NCBI RefSeq assembly: GCF_014207445.1
Contig: NZ_JACHEM010000006.1
Coordinates: 364,291 to 428,290, forward strand
Direction of reading: 5' to 3'
DNA: 64,000 nt
DNA from: Streptomyces candidus
GTDB lineage: Bacteria > Actinomycetota > Actinomycetes > Streptomycetales > Streptomycetaceae
Part shown: positions 18,318 to 27,508 of the stretch, piece after piece
Numbering within the stretch: position 1 is the first letter of the stretch
Layout: each line of letters begins with the position of its first letter
Made by a program: the position numbers and the translations under genes
The notes under the pieces: generated by a model
Database searches by the model: none
What the model saw: the letters and a program-made list of their open reading frames with translations, nothing else
Told to the model about the DNA's origin: nothing

Positions 18318-19094
18318 GTGTCGCGCATGCTCGACGTCAGCGACGACGTACGCGCCGAGATCGGCGACGAAGAAGCCGACCGGCTGCTCGCCGGTGAGAA
18401 CGCCCCCGGCAACTACGACTGCACCTCCTGCCGCACCCCCGGCGACTCCGGCAGGGAGGCCACCTCCACCGTGCTGTTCGTCGGCGACGAGACCGCCGTT
18501 CTCGCCTTCGCGCACGCCACCTGCATCCCGTCCCAGGTCGTCCCGGTCGCCGAGGAGCAGCTCCAGGGCGCGGTCCGTTCCATCACCGCCAGCCAGGACG
18601 GCTCGGCCGGCGACGGGTCGCCCGAGCAGGCCGTGCTCGGGGTCACCAGCGGACTCGTCCTCATCGAGGGAGAGCTGCAGCCCGCGCTCGTCGTGGAGCC
18701 GACCTCCGCGGTCGCCCGGCCGGGCGCGGACGCGGGGGACGAGTTCCTGCCGCTGCTCGCCGAACAGGGCTTCCAGCCCGTCGCCGACCTGAGGGCGATG
18801 CCCGCCTCGCTGCCGGGCTGGTCCGTACTGCTCGCCGCCGGTCAGCTGCACGCCGTCCTCCAGCCCGGCGCCGCGGGCGGCACCCCGGTCGCCTGGTGGC
18901 AGGCGCACCGTCCGCTCCAGGTCACCGACTCGTGGCGGTCCGCCGCCAACAAGTCGCAGAAGGTCCTCGTCCTGGCCGCTCCGGTCGGGTCGATCGGCCA
19001 GCAGCCGCGTGAGGACCTGCTGCGCAGCGCCCTCGACAAGGCGGCGGCCGAGGGCCGGCTGGTCGCCGCGACCCTGCCGCTGGCGGGTACCTGA
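18318..19094 (+). CDS. Unknown actinobacterial protein with CxxC and HxxC
   Basis: A 258-residue soluble protein from GTG 18318 with GGAG ten bases upstream. Near the N-terminus is YDCTSCRTPGDSG, followed 35 residues later by AFAHATC, giving a CxxC...HxxC set that could bind zinc. The remainder is predicted alpha/beta with few aromatic residues. No signal peptide or helix. I do not recognise a functional family. It appears to be a single transcription unit, and a tandem repeat follows the stop codon. Confidence 0.75.
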   Translation: MSRMLDVSDDVRAEIGDEEADRLLAGENAPGNYDCTSCRTPGDSGREATSTVLFVGDETAVLAFAHATCIPSQVVPVAEEQLQGAVRSITASQDGSAGDGSPEQAVLGVTSGLVLIEGELQPALVVEPTSAVARPGADAGDEFLPLLAEQGFQPVADLRAMPASLPGWSVLLAAGQLHAVLQPGAAGGTPVAWWQAHRPLQVTDSWRSAANKSQKVLVLAAPVGSIGQQPREDLLRSALDKAAAEGRLVAATLPLAGT

Positions 19095-19148
19095 CAGTCG
19101 TCCGCCGTCGGCGCGTCCGGCGGCGCGGGTAATCCGGAGACGGCGGGC

Positions 19149-19245
19149 GATCCGGCGCGGAGGATCCGGAGGCGGTAGGTGATCCGGCGCGAGGATCCGG
19201 AGGCGGTAGGTGATCCGGCGCGAGGGTGATCCGGAGGCGGTGGGT
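19149..19245. repeat. Tandem repeat, about 31 bases by three copies
   Basis: The unit GATCCGGCGCGAGGATCCGG... is 31 bases long and recurs at 19149 (one extra base), 19181 (31 bases) and 19212 (degenerate). It is intergenic, each unit containing two GATCCGG boxes and a GGCGGTAGGT box. Confidence 0.85.
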
Positions 19246-19298
19246 CCGGATGCACTCCGTACCCGCATCCGCGAGGCAGTGGGGTCGTTGGCACAGAC

Positions 19299-19688
19299 GT
19301 GCACTCATACGACCCCACTCGCCCGTTCCAGAGCCAGATCCCCGCCATGCGGCCGTCCCAGGAGCCTCAGCCGCACACCTCGTACACGCCGATCTACGAC
19401 GCGCTCTACTCCGAGTACCGCAGGTCCTTCCGTGCCCTGCCGGGCGACCGGAGCGGCGAGGAGGACCTCGGCTTCACGGCCTTCGGCACGGGGACGGGCC
19501 TGCAGCACGGCCATCGCGTCGGCAGCGGTCTGCCGCCGCACCCGCAGTCCGGCCAGCACCAGCACGGTCACTACGTCGCCCCGTACAGCACGTGGCAGAA
19601 CCTGCACATCCAGCACGGCCAAGGGCGGCAGCACCCCGGGAACCATGTTCCCGCCGCACTGCCGCCCGGCCCCCGCAGGGGCTACTAG
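19299..19688 (+). CDS. Small proline/glutamine/histidine-rich unknown protein
   Basis: A 129-residue protein from GTG 19299, with no clear ribosome site; ATG at 19347 (MRPSQEPQPH) is an alternative. The middle segment SYTPIYDALYSEYRRSFRALPGDRSGEEDLGFTAF looks conserved and helical. The C-terminal half is Gly/His/Gln-rich low complexity. GC by codon position fits coding. Function unknown; it runs convergently toward der. Confidence 0.6.
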   Translation: MHSYDPTRPFQSQIPAMRPSQEPQPHTSYTPIYDALYSEYRRSFRALPGDRSGEEDLGFTAFGTGTGLQHGHRVGSGLPPHPQSGQHQHGHYVAPYSTWQNLHIQHGQGRQHPGNHVPAALPPGPRRGY

Positions 19689-19710
19689 CACCTTTGGAGG
19701 TGCTGCCCGC

Positions 19711-21201
19711 CTACTTGTTGCGGCCGCGCTTCTCGCGCACCCGCACCGAGATGTGGATCGGCGTTCCCTCGAAGCCGAACTCCTCGCGCAGACGGCGCTC
19801 GACGAAGCGCCGGTAGCCGGCCTCCAGGAAGCCCGAGGCGAACAGCACGAACCGCGGCGGCTTCGCACCGGCCTGCGTACCGAACAGGATGCGGGGCTGC
19901 TTGCCGCCGCGGACCGGGTGCGGGTGGGCGGCGACGAGCTCACCGAGGAAGGCGTTGAGACGGCCGGTGGGGACGCGGGTCTCCCAGCCCTCCAGCGCCG
20001 TCTCGATCGCCGGCACCAGCTTCTCCATGTGGCGGCCGGTGAGTGCGGAGACGTTGACGCGCGGGGCCCAGGCGACCTGGCCGAGCTCCGTCTCGATCTC
20101 GCGCTCCAGGTAGTACCGGCGCTCCTCGTCGAGGGTGTCCCACTTGTTGAAGGCGAGCACCATGGCGCGTCCGGCCTCGACGGCCATCGTGATGATGCGC
20201 TGGTCCTGCACCGAGATGGACTCGCTGGCGTCGATCAGGACGACGGCGACCTCGGTCTTCTCCACCGCGGCAGCGGTGCGGAGCGAGGCGTAGTAGTCCG
20301 CGCCCTCCTGGAGGTGCACGCGGCGGCGGATGCCCGCGGTGTCGATGAACTTCCAGGTGACGCCGCCGAGCTGGATCAGCTCGTCGACCGGGTCGCGGGT
20401 GGTGCCGGCCAGCTCGTTGACGACGACGCGGTCCTCCTTGGCCACCTTGTTCAGCAGCGAGGACTTGCCGACGTTGGGACGCCCGATGAGGGCGATGCGG
20501 CGCGGGCCGCCGAGCGGGGTGCCGTTCGCGAAGGTCTGGGCGGGCGCGTCCGGCAGGGCCTCCAGGACGGCGTCGAGCATGTCGCCCGTGCCGCGCCCGT
20601 GCAGGGAGGAGACCGGGTGCGGCTCGCCGAGGCCGAGCGACCACAGGGACGCGGCGTCGGCCTCGCCGGACAGGCCGTCGACCTTGTTGGCGCACAGGAC
20701 GACCGGCTTGCCGGCCTTGCGGAGCAGCCGTACGACGGCTTCGTCGGTGTCGGTGGCGCCGACCGTGGAGTCGACGACGAAGACGACGGCGTCGGCGGTC
20801 TGGATGGCGTACTCGGCCTGGGCGGCGACGGAGGCGTCGAGCCCCAGCACGTCCTGCTCCCAGCCGCCGGTGTCCATCACCTTGAAGCGGCGGCCCGCCC
20901 ATTCGGCCTCGTAGGAGACGCGGTCGCGGGTGACGCCGGGCTTGTCCTGCACCACGGCCTCGCGGCGGCCGATGATGCGGTTCACCAGGGTCGACTTGCC
21001 CACATTGGGGCGGCCGACGACGGCGAGCACGGGCAGCGGCCCGGCCGACGCCTCGTCGAGGGCGCCCTCGATGTCCTCGGGGTCGAAGCCCTCCTGCGCG
21101 GCGAGCTCCATGAACTCCGCGTACTCGGCGTCGCCGAGCGCACCGTGCGAGGCGCCCTGCTCGGGTCCGTGCTCGTCGCCGGAGTGGATCTGGTCGTTCA
21201 T
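19711..21201 (-). CDS. der: Ribosome-assembly GTPase Der (EngA)
   Basis: A 496-residue essential GTPase with tandem G domains followed by a KH-like domain. G1 motifs are [13 protein letters not shown] and [13 protein letters not shown], with switch and G3 motifs DTGGWE and DTAGIR, and G4 motifs NKVD and NKWD. An N-terminal extension of about 55 residues, acidic and Gln-rich, is typical of actinobacteria. Der acts in 50S subunit maturation. It is the last gene of the leftward run tyrA-cmk-plsC-der, 129 bases after plsC. Confidence 0.97.
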   Translation of the reverse strand: MNDQIHSGDEHGPEQGASHGALGDAEYAEFMELAAQEGFDPEDIEGALDEASAGPLPVLAVVGRPNVGKSTLVNRIIGRREAVVQDKPGVTRDRVSYEAEWAGRRFKVMDTGGWEQDVLGLDASVAAQAEYAIQTADAVVFVVDSTVGATDTDEAVVRLLRKAGKPVVLCANKVDGLSGEADAASLWSLGLGEPHPVSSLHGRGTGDMLDAVLEALPDAPAQTFANGTPLGGPRRIALIGRPNVGKSSLLNKVAKEDRVVVNELAGTTRDPVDELIQLGGVTWKFIDTAGIRRRVHLQEGADYYASLRTAAAVEKTEVAVVLIDASESISVQDQRIITMAVEAGRAMVLAFNKWDTLDEERRYYLEREIETELGQVAWAPRVNVSALTGRHMEKLVPAIETALEGWETRVPTGRLNAFLGELVAAHPHPVRGGKQPRILFGTQAGAKPPRFVLFASGFLEAGYRRFVERRLREEFGFEGTPIHISVRVREKRGRNK

Positions 21202-21330
21202 GAAGTCCGTTCCTCAATCATCATCGATGAGCCGCGTTTCCCCGCGGCCCACTACTCAAGTCTCGCTCACCGCCACCGATGACGCTTCCCGCCCCGGCGG
21301 CCGTTCCTGCCCCCCGCTGCCGTCCTCGCC

Positions 21331-21984
21331 TCAGTGGCCGGTCAGCCGCCTCGCCCCCGCCAGGTGGGCGGTCAGCCGCTCCTGGATCCGAACCGTGGCG
21401 TCGTCCAGCGCCTTCCTCGTGCGCCGTCCGCTGCCGTCGCCGGCCTCGAACGGGTCGCCGAAGACGACGTCGATCCTGCTGCGCAGCGGCGGCACCGCCG
21501 ATATCAGCCGGCTCCTGCTCCGCGTACTGCCGAGTACCGCGACGGGGACGATCGGCGCCCTGGACCGCAGCGCGAAGTACGCGAGCCCGGCGCGCAGCGA
21601 CGCGAAGTCGCCCTCGCCGCGTGTGCCCTCCGGGAAGATTCCCAGTACACCCCCGTCGCCGAGCACGCCGAGCGCGTCGGTGATCGCGTTCCGGTCGACG
21701 CCGTGGCGGTCGACCTTCAGCTGTCCTATGCCCCGCAGGAACGGGTCGAGGGGGCCCACGAAGGCCTCCTTCTTGATGAGGAAGTGCACCGGTCTCGGCG
21801 CCGTCCCCATCAGCATCGGTCCGTCGATGCCGTGGGTGTGGTTCACGGCGAGGATGACCGGCCCGGTGGCCGGGACGCGCCAGGAACCCAGCACCCGCGG
21901 CCGCCACAGGCCGTACATCAGGCCGATGCCGATGCCCCGCCCCACGGCGGCGCCGCGCGCACTGCGCGCACTGGCGTCCGTCAC
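21331..21984 (-). CDS. plsC: 1-acyl-glycerol-3-phosphate acyltransferase (PlsC family)
   Basis: A 217-residue acyltransferase. GTG at 21984 overlaps the cmk stop (GTGA), the natural coupled start. The family motifs are NHTHGID (HX4D catalytic pair) and IFPEGTRGEG, followed by VPVAVLGST. A hydrophobic N-terminal segment (GIGIGLMYGLWRP) suggests membrane association. It should form phosphatidic acid from lysophosphatidate, or a similar lipid. Its place between cmk and der is conserved in actinobacteria. Confidence 0.92.
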   Translation of the reverse strand: MTDASARSARGAAVGRGIGIGLMYGLWRPRVLGSWRVPATGPVILAVNHTHGIDGPMLMGTAPRPVHFLIKKEAFVGPLDPFLRGIGQLKVDRHGVDRNAITDALGVLGDGGVLGIFPEGTRGEGDFASLRAGLAYFALRSRAPIVPVAVLGSTRSRSRLISAVPPLRSRIDVVFGDPFEAGDGSGRRTRKALDDATVRIQERLTAHLAGARRLTGH

Positions 21985-22688
21985 TTCCCGGCCCGCTTCT
22001 CCTCGACCAGGGTGACGACGCACTCGATGACCTGGTCGAGGGTCAGGTCGGTGGTGTCGACCTCGACCGCGTCGTCCGCCTTGGCGAGCGGGGACGTCTT
22101 CCGGCCGGAGTCGGCCGCGTCCCGCTTGATCAGGGCTTCCTTGGTGGCGGCGACATCGGCGCCCTTGGTCTCGCCGCTGCGGCGGGCCGCGCGGGCCTCG
22201 GCGGAAGCGGTGAGGAAGATCTTCAGGTCCGCGCCGGGCAGCACGGTGGTGCCGATGTCACGGCCCTCGACGACGATGCCGCCCCCGGCCGCGCGGGCGA
22301 TCTCGCGCTGGAGCTCGGTGATCCGCGTGCGCACCTCGGGCACGGCGCTGACCGCGCTGACCCTGGAGGTGACCTCCTGGGTGCGGATCGGGCCCGAGGC
22401 GTCCTGGCCGTCGACGGTGATGGCCGGGGCGGACGGGTCGGTGCCGGAGTCGATGACGGGCTTGGCGGAGGCGGTGGCCACGGCGGCTGCGTCCGTGACG
22501 TCCACGCCGTTGGTCAGCATCCACCAGGTGATCGCCCGGTACTGCGCGCCGGTGTCCAGGTAGCTGAGGCCGAGCTTGGCGGCGACGGCCCTGGACGTGC
22601 TGGACTTGCCCGTGCCGGAGGGGCCGTCGATGGCGACGATCACTGCGGCCGGGGCGGTCCGGGCGGCGTTTTCCACGGTGTCGGGCAC
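21981..22688 (-). CDS. cmk: Cytidylate kinase
   Basis: A 235-residue CMP/dCMP kinase. The P-loop is DGPSGTGKSST, followed by LGLSYLDTGAQYRAITW, the CMP-binding insert, and VVEGRDIGTTVLPGADLKIFLTAS. It makes CDP for nucleic acid and lipid synthesis. GTG at 22688 is used here, but a second GTG at 22676 has better spacing from AGGAAGG and may be the real start. Its stop overlaps the plsC start by four bases. Confidence 0.95.
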   Translation of the reverse strand: MPDTVENAARTAPAAVIVAIDGPSGTGKSSTSRAVAAKLGLSYLDTGAQYRAITWWMLTNGVDVTDAAAVATASAKPVIDSGTDPSAPAITVDGQDASGPIRTQEVTSRVSAVSAVPEVRTRITELQREIARAAGGGIVVEGRDIGTTVLPGADLKIFLTASAEARAARRSGETKGADVAATKEALIKRDAADSGRKTSPLAKADDAVEVDTTDLTLDQVIECVVTLVEEKRAGK

Positions 22689-22850
22689 CTTCCTGAGAAC
22701 ACGGGCTTGACGAGGCAGACCACAGTGCTGCCAACCATCTACGGTACCGGCTGAATGGCGTACCCCTTACGGGCAGGCCGGACGGCCGCCTCCGCCCTCC
22801 TCACCGCGGTCCGCCCACCACCGTCTTCCCGGCGGGCGGGCCGGCGTTTC

Positions 22851-23936
22851 CTACCGTCGCAGCGACCATCCGCGCTCCACCAGCGTCCGCGCCAGGGTGT
22901 CCGCCGATGCGGGTTCGACCATGAGCTGGACGAGGCCCGCCTGCTGGCCGGTCGCGTGCTCGATCCGTACGTCCTCGATATTGACCCCGGCGTGCCCGGC
23001 GTCGGCGAAGATCCGGGCCAGCTGGCCGGGCTGGTCGCTGATGAGCACCGCCACGACCTCGTACGCGGCGGGGGCCGACCCGTGCTTGCCCGGCACCCGC
23101 TCCCGTCCCGTGTTGCCCCTGCGCAGCACGTCCTCGATGCCGTCCGCGCCGCCCCGCCGCTTCGCCTCGTCCCCCGACTGGAGGGCCCGCAACGCCTGCA
23201 CGGTCTCCTCCAGGTCGGCGGCAAGCCCGGACAGCACGTCCGCGACCGGCCCCGGGTTCGCCGACAGGATCTCCACCCACATCCGGGGGTCGGACGCCGC
23301 GATCCGGGTGACGTCGCGGATGCCCTGCCCGCAGAGCCGTACCGCCGTCTCGTCGGCCTCCTCGAGCCGCGCGGCGACCATGGAGGAGACGAGCTGCGGG
23401 GTGTGCGAGACGAGGGCGACCGCGCGGTCGTGCCCGTCGGCGTCCATGACGACGGGCACCGCCCGGCACAGCGCGATCAGTTCCAGCGCCAGGTTGAAGA
23501 CCTCGGTGTCACTGTCGCGGGTGGGGGTCAGCACCCACGGCCGCCCCTCGAAGAGGTCGGCGCTCGCGGCGAGCGGACCGGACTTCTCCTTGCCGGCCAT
23601 CGGGTGCGTACCGATGTACGGGGCGAGATCGCAGCCCAGCGCTTCCAGCTCGCGGCGCGGCCCGCCCTTGACGCTGGCCACGTCGATGTATCCGCGCGCC
23701 AGGCCGCGCCGCATCGCGTCCGCCAGGGTCCGCGCCACATGGGCGGGCGGCACGGCGACGACGGCCAGGTCGACGGGGCCCGCCGGCGCCTCGTCGGTCC
23801 CCGCGCCGAGGGCCGCCGCGGTGCTCGCGCGGTCCGGGTCGTGGTCGGCGAGGTGCACGGTGACGCCGCGCGCCGCGAGGGCGAGGGCGGCCGACGTGCC
23901 GATCAGGCCGGTGCCGATGACGAGTGCGGTTCTCAC
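22851..23936 (-). CDS. tyrA: Prephenate dehydrogenase with C-terminal ACT-like domain
   Basis: A 361-residue enzyme from GTG 23936 with AAGGA upstream. The NAD-binding motif is VIGTGLIGTSAALALAARG. The active site includes THPMAGKEKSGP (catalytic His) and SHTPQLVSSMVA, with DMRW-like SDPRMWVEIL. The last 70 residues form an ACT-type regulatory fold (EVVAVLISDQPGQLARIF), fitting feedback by tyrosine. It makes 4-hydroxyphenylpyruvate for tyrosine synthesis. It heads the run to cmk, plsC and der. No chorismate mutase gene is adjacent in this window. Confidence 0.93.
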   Translation of the reverse strand: MRTALVIGTGLIGTSAALALAARGVTVHLADHDPDRASTAAALGAGTDEAPAGPVDLAVVAVPPAHVARTLADAMRRGLARGYIDVASVKGGPRRELEALGCDLAPYIGTHPMAGKEKSGPLAASADLFEGRPWVLTPTRDSDTEVFNLALELIALCRAVPVVMDADGHDRAVALVSHTPQLVSSMVAARLEEADETAVRLCGQGIRDVTRIAASDPRMWVEILSANPGPVADVLSGLAADLEETVQALRALQSGDEAKRRGGADGIEDVLRRGNTGRERVPGKHGSAPAAYEVVAVLISDQPGQLARIFADAGHAGVNIEDVRIEHATGQQAGLVQLMVEPASADTLARTLVERGWSLRR

Positions 23937-24127
23937 GGGAGGTCCTTGCGCAGGGCGGCGCGGGCGCCGGGTCGGAACGGTGGTGCCGGGCCGGGGGGCG
24001 GGGCGGTCGGGCGTTCCGATCAGCGTAGTGGCCGCCACCGACAACGGCTCCGGCCGCCCGTGCCGTAGTACGTGTCATGCGTACGGGGGCGTGGGCGGCC
24101 AGCCGGGCGTGCGGGACGCGCGTCGGA

Positions 24128-24580
24128 TCAGAGCTGCTGCTGACGGACGAGGTCCTCCAAGGAGGCCGCCTGCGGGAGCGAGCCGGCCGGGGTCAGTTTG
24201 TCGACTGCTTGCGGGAGTGCCTGGGCCAGCGTGTCGGCAGCCTCCTGCGGGCTCACACCCGCCTGGTCCGCGGCCTGTTGCAGCGCGTCGTCGGGCAGCG
24301 CCCGGGCGACTTCGGCACCGCTGACGGGCTGGTTGCCGCCGGTGCCGATCCATGACTCCGCCTGCTCCCCCAGACCGGACTTCTTGAGCATGTCCAGGAG
24401 GCCGTCGAGCGGGCTGCCGCCCTGCGTTCCGCCACTGCCGCTACTGCCGCCGAGAGCGCCGAGGAGTGCGCCGAGGATGTTTCCCGCGCCGCCGGAACCG
24501 GAGCCGCCGGCACTGCCGCTGCCGCTGCCGCTGCCGCCCAGGAGGCCGCCGAGGAGACTGCCGAGGTCGTTGCCCGCCAT
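24128..24580 (-). CDS. YidB/DUF937-like glycine/serine-rich protein
   Basis: A 150-residue protein starting at ATG 24580, following a GAAAGGC sequence. The first 60 residues are Gly/Ser-rich with NDLGSLLGGLLGG and NILGALLGALGG. The C-terminal half, SPLDGLLDMLKKSGLGEQAESWIGTGGNQPVSGAEVARAL, is the YidB-type helical domain. The members of this family have no settled function; the fold resembles small DNA- or protein-binding helices. No signal peptide. Confidence 0.82.
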   Translation of the reverse strand: MAGNDLGSLLGGLLGGSGSGSGSAGGSGSGGAGNILGALLGALGGSSGSGGTQGGSPLDGLLDMLKKSGLGEQAESWIGTGGNQPVSGAEVARALPDDALQQAADQAGVSPQEAADTLAQALPQAVDKLTPAGSLPQAASLEDLVRQQQL

Positions 24581-24829
24581 GGTCCAGCCTTTCGAGAAGG
24601 TGCGAAGAGGGCCGGGAGCCGAGACTCGAACGGCCCGAGGACCAGGTCCAGTCACGGACGCCGGACTCGATCAATCTCGCCCAGCCGCAGTCACCCCGCC
24701 ACTCAGGCGGTCATTGAGGTGCTTGGGGAGCGCGCGCTCCGGCCCGTCCTGGCTATGGACGCGCCGACTCCGGGTCCGCTTGCATGGTGGGTCCGGCGCC
24801 GCCTATCCGGCGCACTGGGGAGGCCCTCC

Positions 24830-25546
24830 TTGAAACGCTCCGGTCCCCTCTGCACGCTCCTGGCGGGGCTGCTCCTCGCCGCCTTCATGCTGTCGCTCAA
24901 TGCGACGACAGGAACGAATACTCCGGGTTACGCGAGCGGCGGCACGCCCTCCGCCCCACCGGCCCCCTCCACGCCGCCCGCCTCCTCCGCCTCACAGATC
25001 CCTACGGACCCGCCGTCCTCGTCCGGCACTCCGACGCCCTTTCCCACCCCTGCCCCCTCCGGGCCGACGACGTCCGTCCCGGCCTCCGAGACCGTCTACG
25101 CGGGCCGTACCACCGACGGGTCCGCCGCGCTCTCCGTCTCCGTGCGCGACGGCAAAGCGGTGGCGTACTACTGCGACGGCCGTACCCGTGAGTCCTGGCT
25201 GAAGGGCGTCGTCAAGGAGGACGGCAGCATGCGCCTGACCGGCAGGAACGGCGCCGGACTCGAAGCCTCCACCCGTGCGGGAACGCTCATCGGCACGGTC
25301 GAAGCCACCGACCGGGAGCAGGACTTCACGCTCGCCAGGACGACGAAGCCGTCCGGCCTCTACCGTGCGACCTCGCGGGTACGCGGCGCCGAGGTCGACG
25401 GCGGGTAGATCGTCCTCCCGAACGGCCGCCAGGTCGGCATCCTCACCCGCGACGGCAGGCGCGCCGCCGCCCCCGGTCTCGACCCGGCCACCGGAACCGT
25501 GCTGGTCGGCGACACCCGGCTCGTCGCCCGTGCGGTCGTCCCGTAA
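24830..25546 (+). pseudogene. Secreted protein gene interrupted by an in-frame TAG
   Basis: TTG at 24830 has GGGAGG six bases upstream and begins a signal peptide (KRSGPLCTLLAGLLLAAFMLSLNA). A long Pro/Ser/Thr linker (about 30-85) and a compact beta domain (TVYAGRTTDGSAALSVSV, AVAYYCDGRTRESWLKGVV) follow. The frame stops at TAG 25406-25408 after VDGG. It continues in the same frame for 45 codons, IVLPNGRQVGILTRDGRR...LVARAVVP, to TAA at 25544-25546. The continuation looks like the natural end of the domain, with proper codon use. The TAG therefore looks like a nonsense mutation of, for example, TGG. Longer frames starting at 24719 or 24755 lack ribosome sites. Confidence 0.75.
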
Positions 25547-25599
25547 CGGGACCCGCTCCTGTGCCCCGTCCCACCACCCAGGGAGTGAGTGACCCCGCC

Positions 25600-26197
25600 A
25601 TGAGCAACGTCGACCCCAACGCCCCGACCATGTCGTTCCCCTCCCCCGCGCACAGCCACGGCCGCCCCGGGCCCGCCCGCTGGACCGTCCCGGTACTGGT
25701 GGCCGCCGCGGTCGCGGTCGCACTCGGGGCGTACGGGCGGATCCACGACCCGGCCGGCACGGCGTTCAACCTGGCCGGGTTCAGCAGCACGGGCGCGGTG
25801 AAGTCGTGGCTGGCGACCGCGGCCTTCGCGTTCGCGCTGGCCCAGGTCGTGTCCGCCCTCGCGCTGTACGGCCGCCTGCCGGGCGTCCGTACAGCGCCCT
25901 GGATGTCCGCCACCCACCGCTGGTCCGGCGGGATCGCCTTCCTGCTCGCGGTCCCCGTCGCCGTGCACTGCCTCTACGGTCTCGGCTTCCAGTCCTTCGG
26001 CAGCCGCGTGATGTGGCACTCTCTGGCGGGTTGCTTCTTCTTCGGCGCGTTCAAGGGCGAAGATGCTGCTGCTGCGGGCGGAGCGACTGCCCGGGTGGCT
26101 GCTGCCGGTCGTCGGCGGCCTGGTCCTCACCGTCCTTGCGGTGGCCTGGCTGACGTCCGCCCTGTGGTTCTTCCGCACCTTCGGCGTCACCACGTAA
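25600..26197 (+). pseudogene. DUF6529-like membrane protein gene with a frameshift
   Basis: ATG at 25600 opens a four-to-five-helix membrane protein resembling DUF6529/cytochrome-b-like proteins: VPVLVAAAVAVALGAYGRIH, SWLATAAFAFALAQVVSAL, THRWSGGIAFLLAVPVAVHCLYGLGF, MWHSLAGCFFFGAF. The His residues in the third and fourth helices could hold haem. After FFGAFKG (near 26057) the frame turns into Ala/Arg-rich nonsense. The next frame reads KMLLLRAERLPGWLLPVVGGLVLTVLAVAWLTSALWFFRTFGVTT to TAA at 26195-26197, which is the expected last helix. One extra base around 26055-26060 explains this. It lies directly before the Rieske gene. Confidence 0.78.
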
Positions 26198-26290
26198 CCC
26201 GGTGAACGCGCGCCCCCCGCCGCACGTACACCTCCTCGCACCGGTACTCGCAAGCGCACTCGCACTCGCACTCGCAAGGGAGCTCACCCC

Positions 26291-26752
26291 ATGACCCACC
26301 CCACCCACCGGCGGACGGTCCTGACCGCGGCGGCCGGGACGGCGGCCGCGCTGGTCACCGGCTGCAGCAAGTACGGCGACGACAGCGGGGGCGCGGGCGA
26401 CGCCGACGACAACCCTCCGGCTCCGTCCGGCGCTTCCGCTCCGACCGGCCAACAGGACCCGAAGCCCGCCCCGTTGGCAGCCACCTCCGACATCCCGGTG
26501 GGCGGCGGCAAGGTCTTCAAGGAGCAGAGGGTGGTCGTCACCCAGCCGGAGGCGGGCAGCTTCAAGGCGTTCGCCTCGACCTGCACCCACCAGGGATGCG
26601 ACGTGGCGTCCGTGTCCGACGGGACCATCAACTGCCCTTGTCACGGCAGCAGGTTCCGCGTGGCGGATGCCTCGGTGGCGGGCGGTCCGGCGACCCAGCC
26701 CCTTCCTCCCCGTGCGATCACGGTGGAAAGCGGCTCGATCCGGCTGGCCTGA
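26291..26752 (+). CDS. Rieske [2Fe-2S] lipoprotein
   Basis: A 153-residue exported protein. The N-terminus HRRTVLTAAAGTAAALVTGC combines a twin-Arg-like signal with a lipobox, so it should be folded in the cytoplasm, exported and lipid-anchored. An Asp/Pro/Ser linker follows. The Rieske domain (about 60-153) has both cluster boxes, CTHQGCDV and CPCHGSRF, giving two Cys and two His ligands. It is too short for a bc1 subunit. It probably passes electrons to or from the membrane protein encoded just upstream, which seems broken in this strain. Confidence 0.9.
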   Translation: MTHPTHRRTVLTAAAGTAAALVTGCSKYGDDSGGAGDADDNPPAPSGASAPTGQQDPKPAPLAATSDIPVGGGKVFKEQRVVVTQPEAGSFKAFASTCTHQGCDVASVSDGTINCPCHGSRFRVADASVAGGPATQPLPPRAITVESGSIRLA

Positions 26753-26770
26753 CCGGCAACAATCCCTTCC

Positions 26771-27481
26771 ATGCCCCCGTCGCCCGCGCAGCCCGATCTC
26801 GTCCGTGACCACAGCATCTACTCCTGCGTGATGGGTTCCCGCGCGTTCGGCCTGGCGACGGAGGACAGCGACACGGACGTGCGCGGCGTCTTCGTCGCCC
26901 CCACGCCCCTCTTCTGGTGCTTCGACAAGCCCCCCACGCACGTGGAGGGTCCCGCCCCCGAACAGTTCTCCTGGGAACTGGAACGCTTCTGCGCCCTCGC
27001 CCTGCGCGCCAACCCCAACGTTCTGGAGGTCCTGCACTCCCCGCTCCCCCTCCACACGGACGCCCGCGGCGACGAACTCCTCGCGCTGCGCACCGCGTTC
27101 CTCTCCCGGCGCGTCCACGCGACCTTCGTCGGGTACGCGGAAAGCCAGCGCCGCAGGATCGACGCGGACGTACGCCGGTACGGCGCTCCGCGGTGGAAGC
27201 ACGCCATGCACCTGCTCCGCCTCCTCACGAGCTGCGTCGCCCTTCTCCGTACGGGTGAATTGACGACCGACGTGGGCGACGCCCGCGACGACCTCCTCCG
27301 CGTCAAGCGGGGCGAGATCCCCTGGCAGCACATCGAAAACCGGTTGAGCCGCCTCATCACGGCGGCGACCGAGGCCGCATCCGGCAGCCCGCTGCCGCTC
27401 CTCCCCGACCACGCCCGGGTGGAAGACTTCCTGATCCGTACCCGCCGCAACTCGGCGTCGGCGTACGGGACCTCCCCGTAG
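26771..27481 (+). CDS. RlaP-like nucleotidyltransferase
   Basis: A 236-residue DNA polymerase beta-superfamily protein. The diagnostic motif is GSRAFGLATEDSDTDVRGV with the GS and the metal-binding Asp-x-Asp, and the third carboxylate may lie in the helix with SWELERF. The pattern fits the RlaP family (PF10127), first noted beside RNA-repair genes. Its reaction is not established. No RNA ligase, kinase or RtcB is nearby here. The C-terminal helical half contains a conserved RWKHAMHLLRLL. It begins 18 bases after the Rieske gene. Confidence 0.85.
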   Translation: MPPSPAQPDLVRDHSIYSCVMGSRAFGLATEDSDTDVRGVFVAPTPLFWCFDKPPTHVEGPAPEQFSWELERFCALALRANPNVLEVLHSPLPLHTDARGDELLALRTAFLSRRVHATFVGYAESQRRRIDADVRRYGAPRWKHAMHLLRLLTSCVALLRTGELTTDVGDARDDLLRVKRGEIPWQHIENRLSRLITAATEAASGSPLPLLPDHARVEDFLIRTRRNSASAYGTSP

Positions 27482-27508
27482 GAAGCGCTTGGCCGGAAGG
27501 ACCCGTCG

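Noticed and set aside
24600..24700. tRNA-like TTCGAGTC sequence on the reverse strand
   Set aside because: The arm next to it forms only four pairs with a nine-base loop, and no acceptor, D or anticodon stem can be built around it.
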